Assembly: GCF_005239225.2 (NCBI RefSeq) | Contig: NC_133289.1 | Span: 4,843,501 to 4,907,500, forward strand | Direction of reading: 5' to 3' | Length of the DNA stretch: 64,000 nt | From: Populus alba | Lineage: Eukaryota > Streptophyta > Magnoliopsida > Malpighiales > Salicaceae | Part shown: one piece after another, positions 1 through 11,430 of the stretch | How positions within the stretch are numbered: position 1 is the first letter of the stretch | Layout: each line of letters opens with the position of its first letter | The notes under the pieces: model-generated | Seen by the model: only the letters and a program-made list of their open reading frames with translations | What the model was told of the DNA's origin: nothing | Databases searched by the model: none | Translations under genes and position numbers: made by a program

Positions 1-440
1 CTTTTTCAAAATTAAGTGAAGTTGAGAGCTTGGATCTTTCCAATAACAGCTTGACTGGGGCTATCCCTCCTGGACTTGTACAATTGCATTCTCTGGAAGT
101 TTTTAGTGTAGCCCACAATAACCTATCTGGTAGAACACCTGATATGGTTCCACAATTTTCAACATTCAACAAGAGTAGCTATGAGGGAAATCCTCTCCTT
201 TGTGGACCACCACTCTCAAGAAATTGCACCCCAGAAGAAGAAGCTTCGCCATTACCAGTAAGGACTTCAACGGATGATATAGAAGAGAGTGGCTTCATGG
301 ATGCAGATGTTTTCCATGTGAGTTTTGTTGTGACATACATCGTGATGCTGTTGGTAACAGCTGCAATTTTGTACATAAACCCCAACTGGAGACGAGCATG
401 GTTTTATTTCATTAAACAAAGCATCAATAATAGCTACTAG
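1..440 (+). CDS. LRR receptor-like protein, 3' end only (copy A)
   Basis: C-terminal part of an RLP whose 5' part lies outside the window. Seen: final leucine-rich repeats (LDLSNNSLTGAIPP), the cap NPLLCGPPLSRNC, an acidic stretch, one membrane helix (VSFVVTYIVMLLVTAAILYI) and the start of a short basic tail (NPNWRRAWFYF). It is nearly identical to the end of the complete gene at 49917-53574. Against that gene the tail ends early: the codon matching TAC (Tyr) is TAG here, at 438-440, so about 20 tail residues are lost. Family role: plasma-membrane immune or developmental receptor without kinase domain, acting with SOBIR1/BAK1-type partners. Whether the rest of this copy is intact cannot be seen. 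Confidence 0.9.
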   Translation, partial: FSKLSEVESLDLSNNSLTGAIPPGLVQLHSLEVFSVAHNNLSGRTPDMVPQFSTFNKSSYEGNPLLCGPPLSRNCTPEEEASPLPVRTSTDDIEESGFMDADVFHVSFVVTYIVMLLVTAAILYINPNWRRAWFYFIKQSINNSY

Positions 441-1657
441 TTTTTTGTGGACAATCTTCATATGCCATCAAGAGCTGTATGGAATAATCTTCATATGCCA
501 TCTTCAGTTGCCAATTCATCCCCATGTGAGCTGTATGGAAGGCGAGAAATTAGTTTGTTTTCGACAAGAGGAACTTGTAGCCAGAAAAGGCAGCAGCCCA
601 AGCAATAAAACAAGCAGAGTAAATCTCCCATTCTGACCATGAACCAAGGCCTCCAACCATGGCAGCTCATCAAATACAGAGCAGATGGGTCCTTCCTCAA
701 AAAAAAAATAAAAAACTAGATTAAGATCAATTTCGATGCATCATTTACATATGCAAATAGTTGGCAGGTATAGGGACCATTTGTAGTATTCAAATGGCTA
801 AAGTTTCCTCAGCCGCGGTTGCAGAAGAAGTGGCAGTTGAATGTGTTTGATTCTCATACAATCTTGATTGCTTAGCGACAAAGTCTGGAGTAAACGATGC
901 TAAGCTTTTTTCAAGACTAGTTGATGAGCTTTGAAATTGTTAGAGAAGAGTTTGACATGAGAGTCATGATCTCCTGCAAAACAAATCCTATGCATAATGT
1001 AGGGGATCATCAATTAAAGATGTAAAAGTGATCGAGTTTAATTAAGCGAAGGCTAAGAGATGATCTTGGATTCGGGCATAGCTTGTCCTAGGCCAATCAG
1101 AAAAAAAGCTAAGAGTTGGCCTTGGGTTTGGGTACGCTTCGTCCTAGCTCTACCAACTTTGGATTTCCTCAGACATTAAACCATGCCTCGTGGAGCATGC
1201 TTAGAAGTGAGGAGACCTCAATGCCGTATCTTTAACCCACCACCTGCGCTGTGAAATGTACAAGGAATGTTTTGTCTAGACCCGTCACTCACAGATTTAA
1301 AAAACAGAGCTCTAAAAAAAAAAAAAAACAGAGCTCTCATGCATAATTTTGTTCATTGTTGGGTTTGAAAAATAGCTAGAACTGCTGGTAGAGCAATTGA
1401 TTGGGTGGCCAAACTGACCAGAATAGGACAATATCCTCGTCACTGGGTCCATGAATCTCTAACCTATCTAAACTTTTGTCCTTCAACTTAAATATTTCAG
1501 CTCCAACGCAAAAAAGGGACAGGCAGGATTAGAGCTGAAGAATGACTTGGTGGAAGCAACTGTGCCAAATGAATACCAAATTATTGAAAAAAACCGAAGA
1601 ATGCCATACTATGTTTTGATGTCTGAAGGAAGACACACCAAGAAAACAATCACTCGA
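441..1657. other. Non-coding DNA between RLP and SAM gene, block A
   Basis: No gene is visible. The stretch matches 53515-55198 of block B nearly base for base, except that A lacks about 440 bp present in B at 53540-53975 and about 90 bp at 55079-55170. A 27-bp patch at 504-530 matches the inside of the RLP coding exon near 52303-52331 rather than the corresponding flank. Confidence 0.8.
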
Positions 1658-2293
1658 TTAAGTGGGTTTCATGTCTTGAAATAGTGCAGACCAAAGTGAC
1701 TGATCGTCAAAATCACCGTTCAGCTCTCTTCTTTCCTTGCTGTAATCACAATGAACTTTTGGGCTTGTGGATCTTGCATCCAAGGGGCTACGTACTTGTG
1801 GGCTCCTATTAGTCATCATCAAACTTTGTGGCACCCTTCCATCAGGAGTCCCATATAATTTGGGGCTCCTGTAAGCAAACACCAATCTCTCCTGCACTTT
1901 CCCATCCAGAGGACCAGACAGCTTCAAGCATCTATTGGCATGCATCAAATTCTCCTGCATCCTAGTATCCAAAGGACCAGATTTTGCTTGTCTCCTGATT
2001 TTGAGTATTTGAGGCTGCTCTACTTTGATCAACTCCTTCTCACTCCTGTACTTCCTTGTCAATGCTCCTCTTCTCCACTGTCCTTGATATCTAGCTAGCT
2101 CTGGCTCTAGTTCAGCCTTAAATGCTGCAGAATCCCGATGAAAAACCAACTTATTGATACACTTCTGGATGCTCTTCTTGGTCTTGTTGATTGCCATAAT
2201 GAACTTAGAGAGGCCATGTGGACCTCCCCCAACATCCTTCCTGGCAAGCTTGAGTATTTCTAGCCTATGCATGCTCTCAAATCCATTAAACAA
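1658..2293 (-). pseudogene. SAM-domain protein gene, 5'-truncated copy A
   Basis: Reads through 211 codons on the minus strand and shares its C-terminal ~200 residues with the intact gene at 55199-55963 (HRLEILKLARKDV, then basic, serine/proline-rich repeats such as KLSGPLDGKVQERL). The first ~56 residues, which form most of the SAM domain, are missing. At about 2275-2285 the sequence switches from the gene to DNA that in block B lies about 2 kb upstream, near 57822. The apparent N-terminus (MFNGFES) is read from that foreign sequence. The deletion also removed the promoter, so I call it a pseudogene; an accidental transcript is possible. Confidence 0.8.
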
Positions 2294-4320
2294 ATCTCCG
2301 TGAACTTATTTTTGTTTATAGAGATTATTACTGCTTTGCTATATAAAATTTCCCCATCATTCAAAGTGTTTGCAACACATCCATAAGGTTTTGATGACTC
2401 CAGGGTATTCTTTATACATTTTACATACCAAAAATGCATTTTTTGTCATGGTTGTAGCATTTCATGGTATTCTTACTTCTTGGTTTGGAATTTCCTTGTC
2501 TTTGACTCCTATTGGATCCACACTTCTTTGATCTTTCTTTTGACATCAATAATGCCTTTACTTTTTTTGAAGTATTAATTCTATCTCATTTGTTCGTACA
2601 TCTATTTTTTTCTTCAAAGATAATTGCAACATCATCAGAGATGTTATTGGTCAAGTTGATAATTAATTAATCATACGAATCAAAAGGACTTTGAAGTAGA
2701 AGCTCTGCATGTTCTTATATGTTGATGTGGCTGGTCATCGATATGGTTTCTATCATTTAAAGTGTATAAAGTCTCATTTTTAAGAAAATCTTATTATGTA
2801 AACACTTGGATTCATATAACTTTATCAGAGTCTCGCATATCTCTTTTGTAGTTTTCTTCTATTATACATTTGATAATACTTCATTGGCTAATGCTAAATG
2901 TGTATCAGCAATAACATTGCTATAAACTTTGATCTACTTGGCAATATCAGTGATCTCCATGGCTTTATCTCTAATTGCTACCAAACAATTATCTTTTCTT
3001 AAATTTTCCTTCACTCTCATCTTTTATAGTGAGAAATTGCTCTAACTGAACATCTCAATTTATATTTTGCTTTTATTTTATTCACTGTAATTTGTTCAAC
3101 TATCATTTTTGTACTTACGAACTATAATGTATACAAAAATAATATCGCGTGAACAATACTTCCACTAAGTAAGTTTCAATGAAAGATTGGAGGGGATATA
3201 AATAGTCTCATTTAAAGCTCAATCTCTTTAGACAAAGCTTCTTAGACCGTATTTATTCATCACACAAATTGATAATGAGTTGATCATGCAAATCAAAAAG
3301 ATTTTGAAGTAGAAGTTTTTGATGTTTATTTTTCTTTATTTGTTGACCCAACATAGTGAGTTAAGAAAATTAAGTTCTTATTGTATTGATGTAGTTAATC
3401 ACCAATGTGGTTTCTTTCCTTTGAAGGGTATAAAATCTTATTTTTAATAAAATCATTTTGTATAGAGACTTAGACTTATATAACTTTATCAGAGTATCTA
3501 ATATTTTGTGTTGTTGTTTTCTTCTTCACCGGACTTGATAATACATTATTGGCTAATGCTAAATGCATATTAGTAATAACATTGATATTCATTTCAATCC
3601 ACTCAGCATTATCAATGATCTCTTTGGGCCTTTCTCCAATTGTTGTCAAGCAATTTTTTTTTCTTAAAATTGCTTTCATTCTTATCTGTCATTGTGAGAC
3701 ATTGCTCCTATTAAAACTCTTAATCTCATATTTTGTTGTCATTTTACTCAGTATAATTTGTTCAATTATCACTATTTCACTTAAAAACTATAACATATAT
3801 TAAAATAGTATTGTGTGAACACTACTTTCACTAAGTAAGTTTCCATAAAAAGAATGGAGAGGTCACAATGGACCCGTTTAAAATCTAATATTCTTAGATA
3901 TAACTTCCTAGATCATATCTATTGACTTTCCATATATGTGAACAATACTGTATACGTGAACAATATCACATGTGAACAAGAATTTAACCAAATGAATCTA
4001 ATACTATTTTTAGGGTTACGACATATAGAAGCAACAATATACAACTATATAGAGGAGAGTAAAATGAGAAATAAAACATATAAAATTTTACATGGTTAAC
4101 TCAATTAGGCTACGCCCACATACAAATATAGAAGGATTCTACTATGAAATATTAGAATTACAACCACTGTCTATTAATAAGACAACAATTAGCAATCTCT
4201 CTTCTAATAAGAGTAAACATCTCACATGCTCTCTCGTACAAACACCTTATAAAATGTGTCACTCACCATGGGATTGCTCTGTCTTCTTTGTGGTGGAGTA
4301 TGTGTGTTTAAGAGTGTGGT
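2285..4320 (-). mobile_element. Decayed Copia element fragment (gag/protease), block A
   Basis: Broken minus-strand coding sequence. Near 2300-2450 translation gives a degraded zinc-knuckle region, the segment leading to the aspartic protease and a remnant of its active site; the better copy in block B reads CLMDSGVT. Further right, 3476-3679 gives a UBN2-type gag stretch with LALANNVLSSPVKKKTT. Many frameshifts and stops; no pol found. The gag part is present twice in tandem (about 2650-3260 and 3262-3860). The right part to 4320 may be the leader or LTR, but no LTR pair or target duplication was found. The same fragment occurs at 57822-59878. Confidence 0.7.
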
Positions 4321-4560
4321 AGCGATTGCTTTTTAAAGTGTTTTCCATTTAGAAATGCATGCATCAAAATAATATATATATATATATATATATATATTAT
4401 TTAATTTTTTTTAAAATATCAACGTATTAAAATGATATGAAAACTTAAAAAATATTAATTTAAAATAAAAAAAAAATAAAATAAAAAATAATTTTTTTAA
4501 AAAATAATTTGAAAACATAAAAATAAATAATGATGTAGCCTTTTAACTAAACTGGTGCCT
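4321..4560. repeat. AT-rich short dispersed repeat with (AT)n
   Basis: Contains an (AT)n tract at 4372-4397 followed by runs of A and T with a phrase like 'aacgtattaaaatgatatg'. Similar AT-rich blocks lie at 5290-5370, 42905-43085, 56600-56715, 59930-60060 and 63340-63690, which suggests a short high-copy repeat, perhaps a MITE. No terminal inverted repeats could be fixed by eye. Confidence 0.45.
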
Positions 4561-5855
4561 ATCACTTTTGACTTCAGGCACCAATATTTCGGTGCATGCG
4601 GAGGCCCTTTCTTTCATTAACAATGAAGGGTTAGTGGTAACTCCACGTACGGATACACATTTATAGGCTGGGTAAATCACTCAATCTAAGTATTATATGC
4701 AATGTTATTATTATACTTAAGTTAAACAAAGTAAGTTGATTCAATTAAGTCTGGTAGATCTAGTTAAAAAACAATTTGATTTTCTTAAAAAAAATTAAAA
4801 TAATTTCTTTTAATTTCTTTCGGGATTATGGATGAGGCTAATAAATCATTGGAAGGAGCTGGTAAAACGCAAGGGCCACAACATGCAAGGGTAGGTAAGT
4901 GTTGGTTAACGAGAGCAGTGGCCGACAACGGGATTTTTAATCAATTGTATTAAATTCAGTATCATGCAAAATCCCAACCATCACGTGAAAGTCCAAAAGT
5001 TTTTTTTTATTAACAACTTTCTTATTATCTGTGCTCAATGCATGATGTGATGATCTGTTAGCATATAAATGACATTCGTGTAAATTTCCTGATTTCTACT
5101 AGTGACTTGAACTGTAATACGTACGTACTGTGAGCAAACATTTCTTTCTCTCATGGGAGATGAGATTTTACGCATTTTATTACTAACATTACTTCTAATA
5201 TATAATGCAGCACAGCCCAACACAATACTCATCACAGAAGTATCAACAACCCCGATTCAAAGATCCTTTGGTGGCGTTTGGCGGCAAAAATGCTTTTTGC
5301 CAAGAAATTAATTTTTTAAATCATTTTAATATAAAAATAAAATTTTTTAAAAAATAAAAAAATCACTATCTACCACACTTTCAATTTCAAGCAGACACGA
5401 AATATTATCAATCAATTGGCAAAAATAGGATATTTTTGGTCCAGGCCTGATTTGGAAAAGCATTCTGGACCTTCAACCCAACCTAGAAACCAGGCTTTAG
5501 GATATGGTACTAGGACTTTCAATGCAGTGGGCCCACGCTATAGCTAGGTCAGCTTTGAATCAAACCACATATGTTATAGATTTTGAAGGTTTGCCTTGAA
5601 GAGCCTCTTCCAAATTCGAGCTCTTTCCTTGAAAAAGATTGCAAGGCTTAGTGATGAACTATCCCTAATATAGTTCCTTGATGTTATTGAAGTTCAACAC
5701 CTTTTTCAATTAGATGATACAAGGAGAAATTATATTCTACCAAGGCCACAAGGTTGGAGCTTTAACTCTGTCAATGAAAACACAACGAGGATGATCTGAT
5801 ACAAAAACATCAGACAAATAGTCACGTTTTTTGTTTTCACTTTACGATATTGCAG
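4561..5855. other. Non-coding DNA, block A right part and junction
   Basis: No gene seen. Matches block B (60065-62640) but lacks about 1.26 kb that B carries at roughly 60738-61998; the join in A is near 5176. Homology to B stops at about 5820, where A continues into intron sequence and the splice acceptor (ttgcag, 5850-5855) of the transporter pseudogene. Confidence 0.75.
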
Positions 5856-6143
5856 CTATGCCTTGCTTTCTGTGTTGCCACCAATAGTAGTGCTTGGTTG
5901 AGCACAGCTGTTCTTGTAACCAACATGAGAAACTTTCCTCTTAGTAGAGGCACTGTTGCTGGTGTTCTTAAAGGTTACGGTGGAATCTGTGCTGCAGTAT
6001 TTACTGAAATTTATAGTACTCTGCTCCGCAATTCCTCATCTAAGCTTCTGATGTTTCTTGCACTTGGAATTCCTGTTCTGTGTTTCATAGTCATGTATTT
6101 TGTAAGAGCTTGTACCCCTGCATCAGGTGAAGACTCTTCAGAA
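5856..6143 (+). pseudogene. Nodulin-like/MFS transporter pseudogene, first preserved exon piece
   Basis: Begins after a pyrimidine-rich tract and 'ttgcag'. The reading frame gives CVATNSSAWLSTAVLVTNMR, RGTVAGVLKGYGGICAAVF and a hydrophobic segment (LLMFLALGIPVLCFIVMYFV), matching the N-terminal membrane half of plant nodulin-like MFS proteins (NFD4-like family). Upstream exon(s) with the first membrane helices are absent: the duplicated block ends at 5820, just before this exon. The coding frame is interrupted after the codons for DSSE at 6143 by a Copia element with a 5-bp target duplication (cagaa, 6139-6143 and 11426-11430). Substrate unknown for most family members; inactive here. Confidence 0.85.
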
Positions 6144-6395
6144 TGTTAGAGTATATTAGAGTACATTGCTTCAGATTGTGACACTTGTCACAATCTTAAT
6201 ATAGTAGATAGTTAGTTAATTAGCACAAGTCTGTTAGTCTGTTTTGAACAGATATATAAACATAACTATCTCGTGATATATGCAGTATGCAAAATAAGAA
6301 CTATTGTCCAGTATTCTCTTCTACTACAATCTCTCTGTTTCTTCATTCTTTCTGCAGAATTATAGATCATATTTATCAATTGACATAGCTTAACA
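6144..6395 (+). repeat. 5' LTR of Copia element 1
   Basis: 252 bp, starting tgttagagta and ending cttaaca. Differs from the 3' LTR near 6203 (A versus G) and near 6373 (T versus A). Contains the TATA-like stretch 'gatatataaa' around 6251-6260, probably the element's promoter. Confidence 0.95.
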
Positions 6396-6407
6396 TGGTA
6401 TCAGAGC
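6396..6407 (+). other. Primer-binding site of Copia element 1
   Basis: tggtatcagagc directly follows the 5' LTR and is the usual plant Copia primer-binding site for the 3' end of initiator methionine tRNA. Confidence 0.9.
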
Positions 6408-6605
6408 ACACTATTGCTCACGCTTGAAATTTTCTTGAACTTCTGTTGCTTCCGCTGTTATTCTTCTCTGCACTCATATATTGATCTTTATTTGGAATAA
6501 ATAGTGCTTCGTTGTGATCTTCATCTTGAGTTGTATTTCTCTGTGCAACTTGCACAACAAGTGTTTGGTGTATTGTCTCATCCACATATTAAACTTGAAA
6601 TCATT

Positions 6606-9600
6606 ATGGTGACTGCTATGCAACTCCAGTTGCTTCAATCTCCAGTTACAGCTCTCATCTCTTCCATTCCTACATCAGTCAATGTCAAACTTGATGAATC
6701 GAACTACCTCAATTGGAACTTCCAGATGCAACTTTTACTTGAAAGTAATGGAATTATGGGGTATGTTGATGGTTTGCTCCCCTGTCCACCTCAACATTGT
6801 TCAATCTCGGCTGAATCTGGTATCACCTCTTCTTCCTCTCCATCTGATGATTATATAGTATGGAAAATGCATGATAGAGCAATTATGCAATTAATTACTG
6901 CCACATTATCACCGATTGCTATGTCCTGTGCAATTGGCAGCACTAGTTCTAAAGATTTGTGGATTAGATTAAAGGAACAATTTTCCACTGTGTCTAGGAC
7001 TAGTATTTTTCAGATGAAATCCAATTTGCAAACCATTAAAAAAGGTTCAGATTCAGTTTCACAGTATCTCCATCGAATTAAAGAGGCTAGGGACTACTTG
7101 TCTGCTGCTAGGGTATATTTTGCCGATGAAGACATTGTGATTCTTGCCTTGAATGGCTTACCTGCTGAGTATAATACTTTTAGATGTGTTATACAGGGAA
7201 GAGAAAGTGTGATATCATTGAAGGACTTTCGCTCACAATTGCTTGCAGAGGAAGTGATCATTGACACTTCAGTTAATTCTCCGTTCCTATCAGCCATGGT
7301 TGCTAGCACCGGTGATACATATACACAAGGTAGTTTCTCTTCACATCATGGGCAGTCTCAGGTGCCTACTAGACAGTTTCAGCCATATAATGGTAACAAG
7401 AACAAGGGTAAAGGTCGATTTCCTCAGGGCTCTCGATTCTTTGCTTCTAGACCAGGTTTTTCCTCCATAGCACCTGTGCTTCCCAACTCAAATTCTGGAC
7501 TCCTTGGTCACTCCCCTGCTCCACAATTTCAACATCCTTCTGCACTCATGGTTCCAATCTGTCAGCTATGCAATTCTGAGGGACACACTGCTCCTTTCTG
7601 TGGAGCTTCTCCTCCTAAGAGAGCCAGATGCAACATCTGTGGTAGAAGCAATCATACCTCCTGGTATTGCTTCTATAATGATAAGGGTCCGAATTACATT
7701 GCTTCGTATTCTCCACAATCATCCTTTTCTCTGCAGCCACAGTCTCCACAGCATTCTCCATATCCAGCTTCCTCTTCACAGAACAGGGAAGTACATCAAT
7801 CTCCTATGCAAGTTATGCAGCAATATACTCCATATCAGGCATCATCCTCCCAGAACCGGGAAGTACAACAATCTCCTATGCAAGCTATGCATACAATGAT
7901 TCACTCTGCCTCTCCAGCATCTTGTTCCCCTGGATCTTCTCAAGTGTGGCTCACCGATTCTGGTGCCACGAATCATATGACGGCTGATTTGGCGAATCTA
8001 TCACTGGCCTCCCCATATCCTTCCACTGAAACCATTCATACTGCCAATGGTGAAGGTCTGACAGTATCCCACATTGGTCATTCTACTCTTCATTCATCAA
8101 TGTCTCCAATCAAATTGCATTCTGTGCTTTGTGTTCCTCAAATTACTCAGAATCTGCTATCAGTACATCGTCTTTGTCTTGATAATAACTGTCAACTCAT
8201 ATTTGATGCTTGCTGTTTTTGGATTCAGGACAAAGCCACAGGGAGGATCCTTTACAAAGGGCTGTGCAGTAATGGATTGTACCCTATCCACTCTTTCTCG
8301 CTTGCAACCTCTCAAAAGTCTTATCAAGCTACAACTTATCTTGGTCAACTTGTTCAGTCCACCTTATGGCATCATAGGTTAGGTCATCCTACAAATCATA
8401 TTGTTTCCTTGATATTAAATAAAGCTCACATGCATGTCTCCAAAACACCTACACCTCTCATGTGTCATCCATGTCTTGAAGGCAAGTTTAGTAAACTACC
8501 CTTTCCACAGCATGTCAATAAGTCTGTAATTCCATTTGATACTATTCATACTGATTTGTGGGGTCCTGCACCATCTATTTCAGTTGATGGTTATAGATAC
8601 TATACTATCTTTGTTGATGAGTGTACCAGATATTGCTGGCTTTTTCCTTTAATAAATAAATCTGATTTGTTTTCTACCTTTGTTGATTTTTATTCCTTTG
8701 TTTCTACTCAATTTGCCTCGACCATTAAAACTCTTCAAACTGATGGGGGGGGGGTGAGTATACCAGCAATCGATTGAAGCTTTTTCTTCTTAACAAGGGC
8801 ATTTCCCATCGCCTTTCTTGTCCATATACTCCTGAACAAAATGAGGTCGCAGAGAGAAAACATAGACACATAATTGAAACCACTATTACCTTATTACGAA
8901 CCGCTAAATTGCCATCCAAATTCTGGTCTTATGCCTGTCAAACAGCCACTTATCTAATCAATCATATGCCTACTGTTGTTCTACATAATAGCTCACCTTT
9001 TGAGATGCTATTTGGATCCTCTCCAATTATTACACATTTTCGAATTTTTGGATGTGCTTGTTTTCCTCTTCTCAAGCCTTATAATAACACCAAATTGCAG
9101 GCCAAAACTACCAAATGTTTGTTTCTTGGATATGCCACACAATATAAAGGCTATCTATGCTATCATGTCCCAACAATGAAAATGTTTGTGTCTAGGCATG
9201 TTATCTTTGATGAGCACCAGTTTCCATACTTAGATTTAGTGTCTACACCTTCCAACACACTACCATCCAGTCCGCTGTCTTCTTGTCCTGTGACTGTTGT
9301 CAATCCCATAAATTCCATTGTCTCAACCAGCTTAGCATCTCCTTCTCACCCATCTCCCACTCATACCCCTGCCCCATCTACAGACTCTGTTAGTCCACAG
9401 TCCATTACTGCTCCACCTTCAGCCTCTCCTCTGCTCCCTGTGGCACCTGATATTAGTATGCAATCTGATTTAGCTTCTCATAGCTTTATTCCTGATAATC
9501 TGCAAGTGGTGTTGTCCATTCCTCCACTTAATCTTCATCCGATGCAGACTCGAAGCAAGAGTGGGATTATCAAACAGAAGGCTTTCTTAGCCACTATCCA

Positions 9601-11179
9601 CGTTCCTGCGGCCCCTGACCTGCAATTGGTTGAACCACCCAATTACAAGGCTTCCCTTAAAATTCCTGTGTGGCTACAGGCCATGAAAGCAGAAGTTGAT
9701 GCCTTACATACTCAAGGTACTTGGAGTTTAGTTTCATTTCCAGCAAACAGGAACCTTGTTGGCTGTAAGTGGATTTTTAAGATCAAGAGACATTCTGATG
9801 GTTCTATTGCCAGACACAAAGCAAGGTTAGTTTCTAAGGGCTTTAGTCAGGAACCTGGATTGAATTATGGGGAGACGTTTAGTCCTGTAGTCAAACCTAC
9901 CACAGTCCGGTTAGTTTTGGCTCTTGCTGCACATTTTAACTGGTCTCTACGACAATTAGATGTCAAAAATGCATTTTTGTATGGTATTCTCCAAGAGGAA
10001 GTCTATATGTCTCAACCTCCCGGTTTTGAAGATCTCAATCATCCTCAACTCGTCTGTAAACTGCATAAATCTTTGTATGGCCTCAAACAGGCTCCTCGCG
10101 CTTGGAATGACAGGTTTACTTAGTTCCTTCCTTCTTTGGGTTTTGAAACCACTTATTCTGATTCTTCGTTATTTGTCAAACATGTTGGTCATGAGATTGT
10201 GGTGCTACTTCTCTATGTGGATGATATCATTATCACTGGGAGTGCGTCTGGTGTGATTCAGCAAGTCATTGGTGCTCTTACTTCTGAATTTGATCTCACA
10301 GATTTAGGCTCCCTCCATTATTTCTTGGGCATCCAAATTACTCACACCACTACTGGTTTATTTCTGTCCCAAACCAAATACGTTGAGGACTTGTTAACTA
10401 AATCTGAAATGAGTGAGGCTAAATCATGTGATACTCCTTGTCTACCTTATCATCGACTTCTCAAAGACGATGGGGAGCCTTATCCCAATCCTCAGCTGTA
10501 CAGAAGTCTTGTAGGAGCTCTGCAATACCTCACATTCACCAGACCAGATATTGCTTTCTCTGTTCATCAAGTCTGCCAGTTTATGCAGCACCCTATGATG
10601 TCTCACTTTACTGCTGTTAAACGAATCCTACGATATCTAAAAGGCACTCTTAAGTTTGGTCTCTCCTATACTCGAGGTGAGTTACAGTTAAAGGCTTTTA
10701 GTGATGCTGATTGGGCAGGGGATCCTAATGACAGGAGATCAACTACTGGTTTGGTGGTCTTCTTGGGTAACAATCCCATTTCGTGGTCCTCTAAGAAGCA
10801 ACAAACTGTTTCTTGATCTTCCACCGAAGCTGAGTATCGTGCCTTATCCTTCACCTCAGCTGAGTTGGATTGGATAAAACAATTATTAGCCTTTCTACAC
10901 ATTTCGTTGCCTGGCGTGCCTGTTCTCTTTTGTGACAATCTGTCTGCCATTGCTTTGTCTTTCAATCCTGTTTAGCATCAAAAGACTAAGCATATCGAAG
11001 TGGATGTTTATTTTGTCCGCGAAAGAGTCTCACGTCAACAACTCTCGGTCCAGTTTGTGTCTTCCCAAGAGTAGTTTGCTGATATCCTTACAAAAGGGCT
11101 GAGTGCTCCTCTGTTTCACACTCATTGTTGCAATCTCACGCTTGGTTCCTCACCGCTTGATCTTGCGGGGGGGTGTTAG
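6606..11179 (+). pseudogene. Copia gag-pol polyprotein, frameshifted and stop-containing
   Basis: I place the start at ATG 6606 (MVTAMQLQLL), just before the gag homology; the frame is open from 6504. Order: UBN2 gag, two zinc knuckles (CQLCNSEGHTAPFC, CNICGRSNHTSWYC), protease (LTDSGATNHMT), pre-integrase (LWHHRLGHP), integrase core (HTDLWGPAP), reverse transcriptase ([10 protein letters not shown] and YVDDIIITGS), RNase H (SDADWAGDPNDRRSTTG). Breaks: a frame change at the 10-G run 8745-8754, then stops at 10121-10123, 10814-10816, 10973-10975 and 11072-11074, all in the downstream frame. The frame ends inside the 3' LTR at 11177-11179. The G-run could be a base-call error; the stops are less likely to be. 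Confidence 0.93.
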
Positions 11180-11425
11180 AGTATATTAGAGTACATTGCT
11201 TCAGATTGTGACACTTGTCACAATCTTAATATAGTGGATAGTTAGTTAATTAGCACAAGTCTGTTAGTCTGTTTTGAACAGATATATAAACATAACTATC
11301 TCGTGATATATGCAGTATGCAAAATAAGAACTATTGTCCAGTATTCTCTTCTACTACAATCTCTCTGTTTCTTCATTCTTTCTGCAGAATTATAGATCAT
11401 ATTAATCAATTGACATAGCTTAACA
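11174..11425 (+). repeat. 3' LTR of Copia element 1
   Basis: 252 bp, preceded by the polypurine tract at 11165-11173 and followed by the target duplication cagaa at 11426-11430. Differs from the 5' LTR by two bases. Confidence 0.95.
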
Positions 11426-11430
11426 CAGAA

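Larger units (their letters stand above)
6144..11425 (+). mobile_element. Ty1/Copia LTR retrotransposon, full length, plus strand
   Basis: A 5282-bp element with two 252-bp LTRs (6144-6395, 11174-11425) that differ at only two positions, perfect 5-bp target duplications (cagaa), a primer-binding site complementary to initiator Met-tRNA at 6396-6407 (tggtatcagagc), and a polypurine tract at 11165-11173. LTRs start TG and end CA. The order gag, protease, integrase, reverse transcriptase, RNase H defines Copia. It sits inside a coding exon of the transporter relic. LTR identity points to recent insertion, yet the coding region has a frameshift and four stops, so it is now non-autonomous. Confidence 0.96.
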
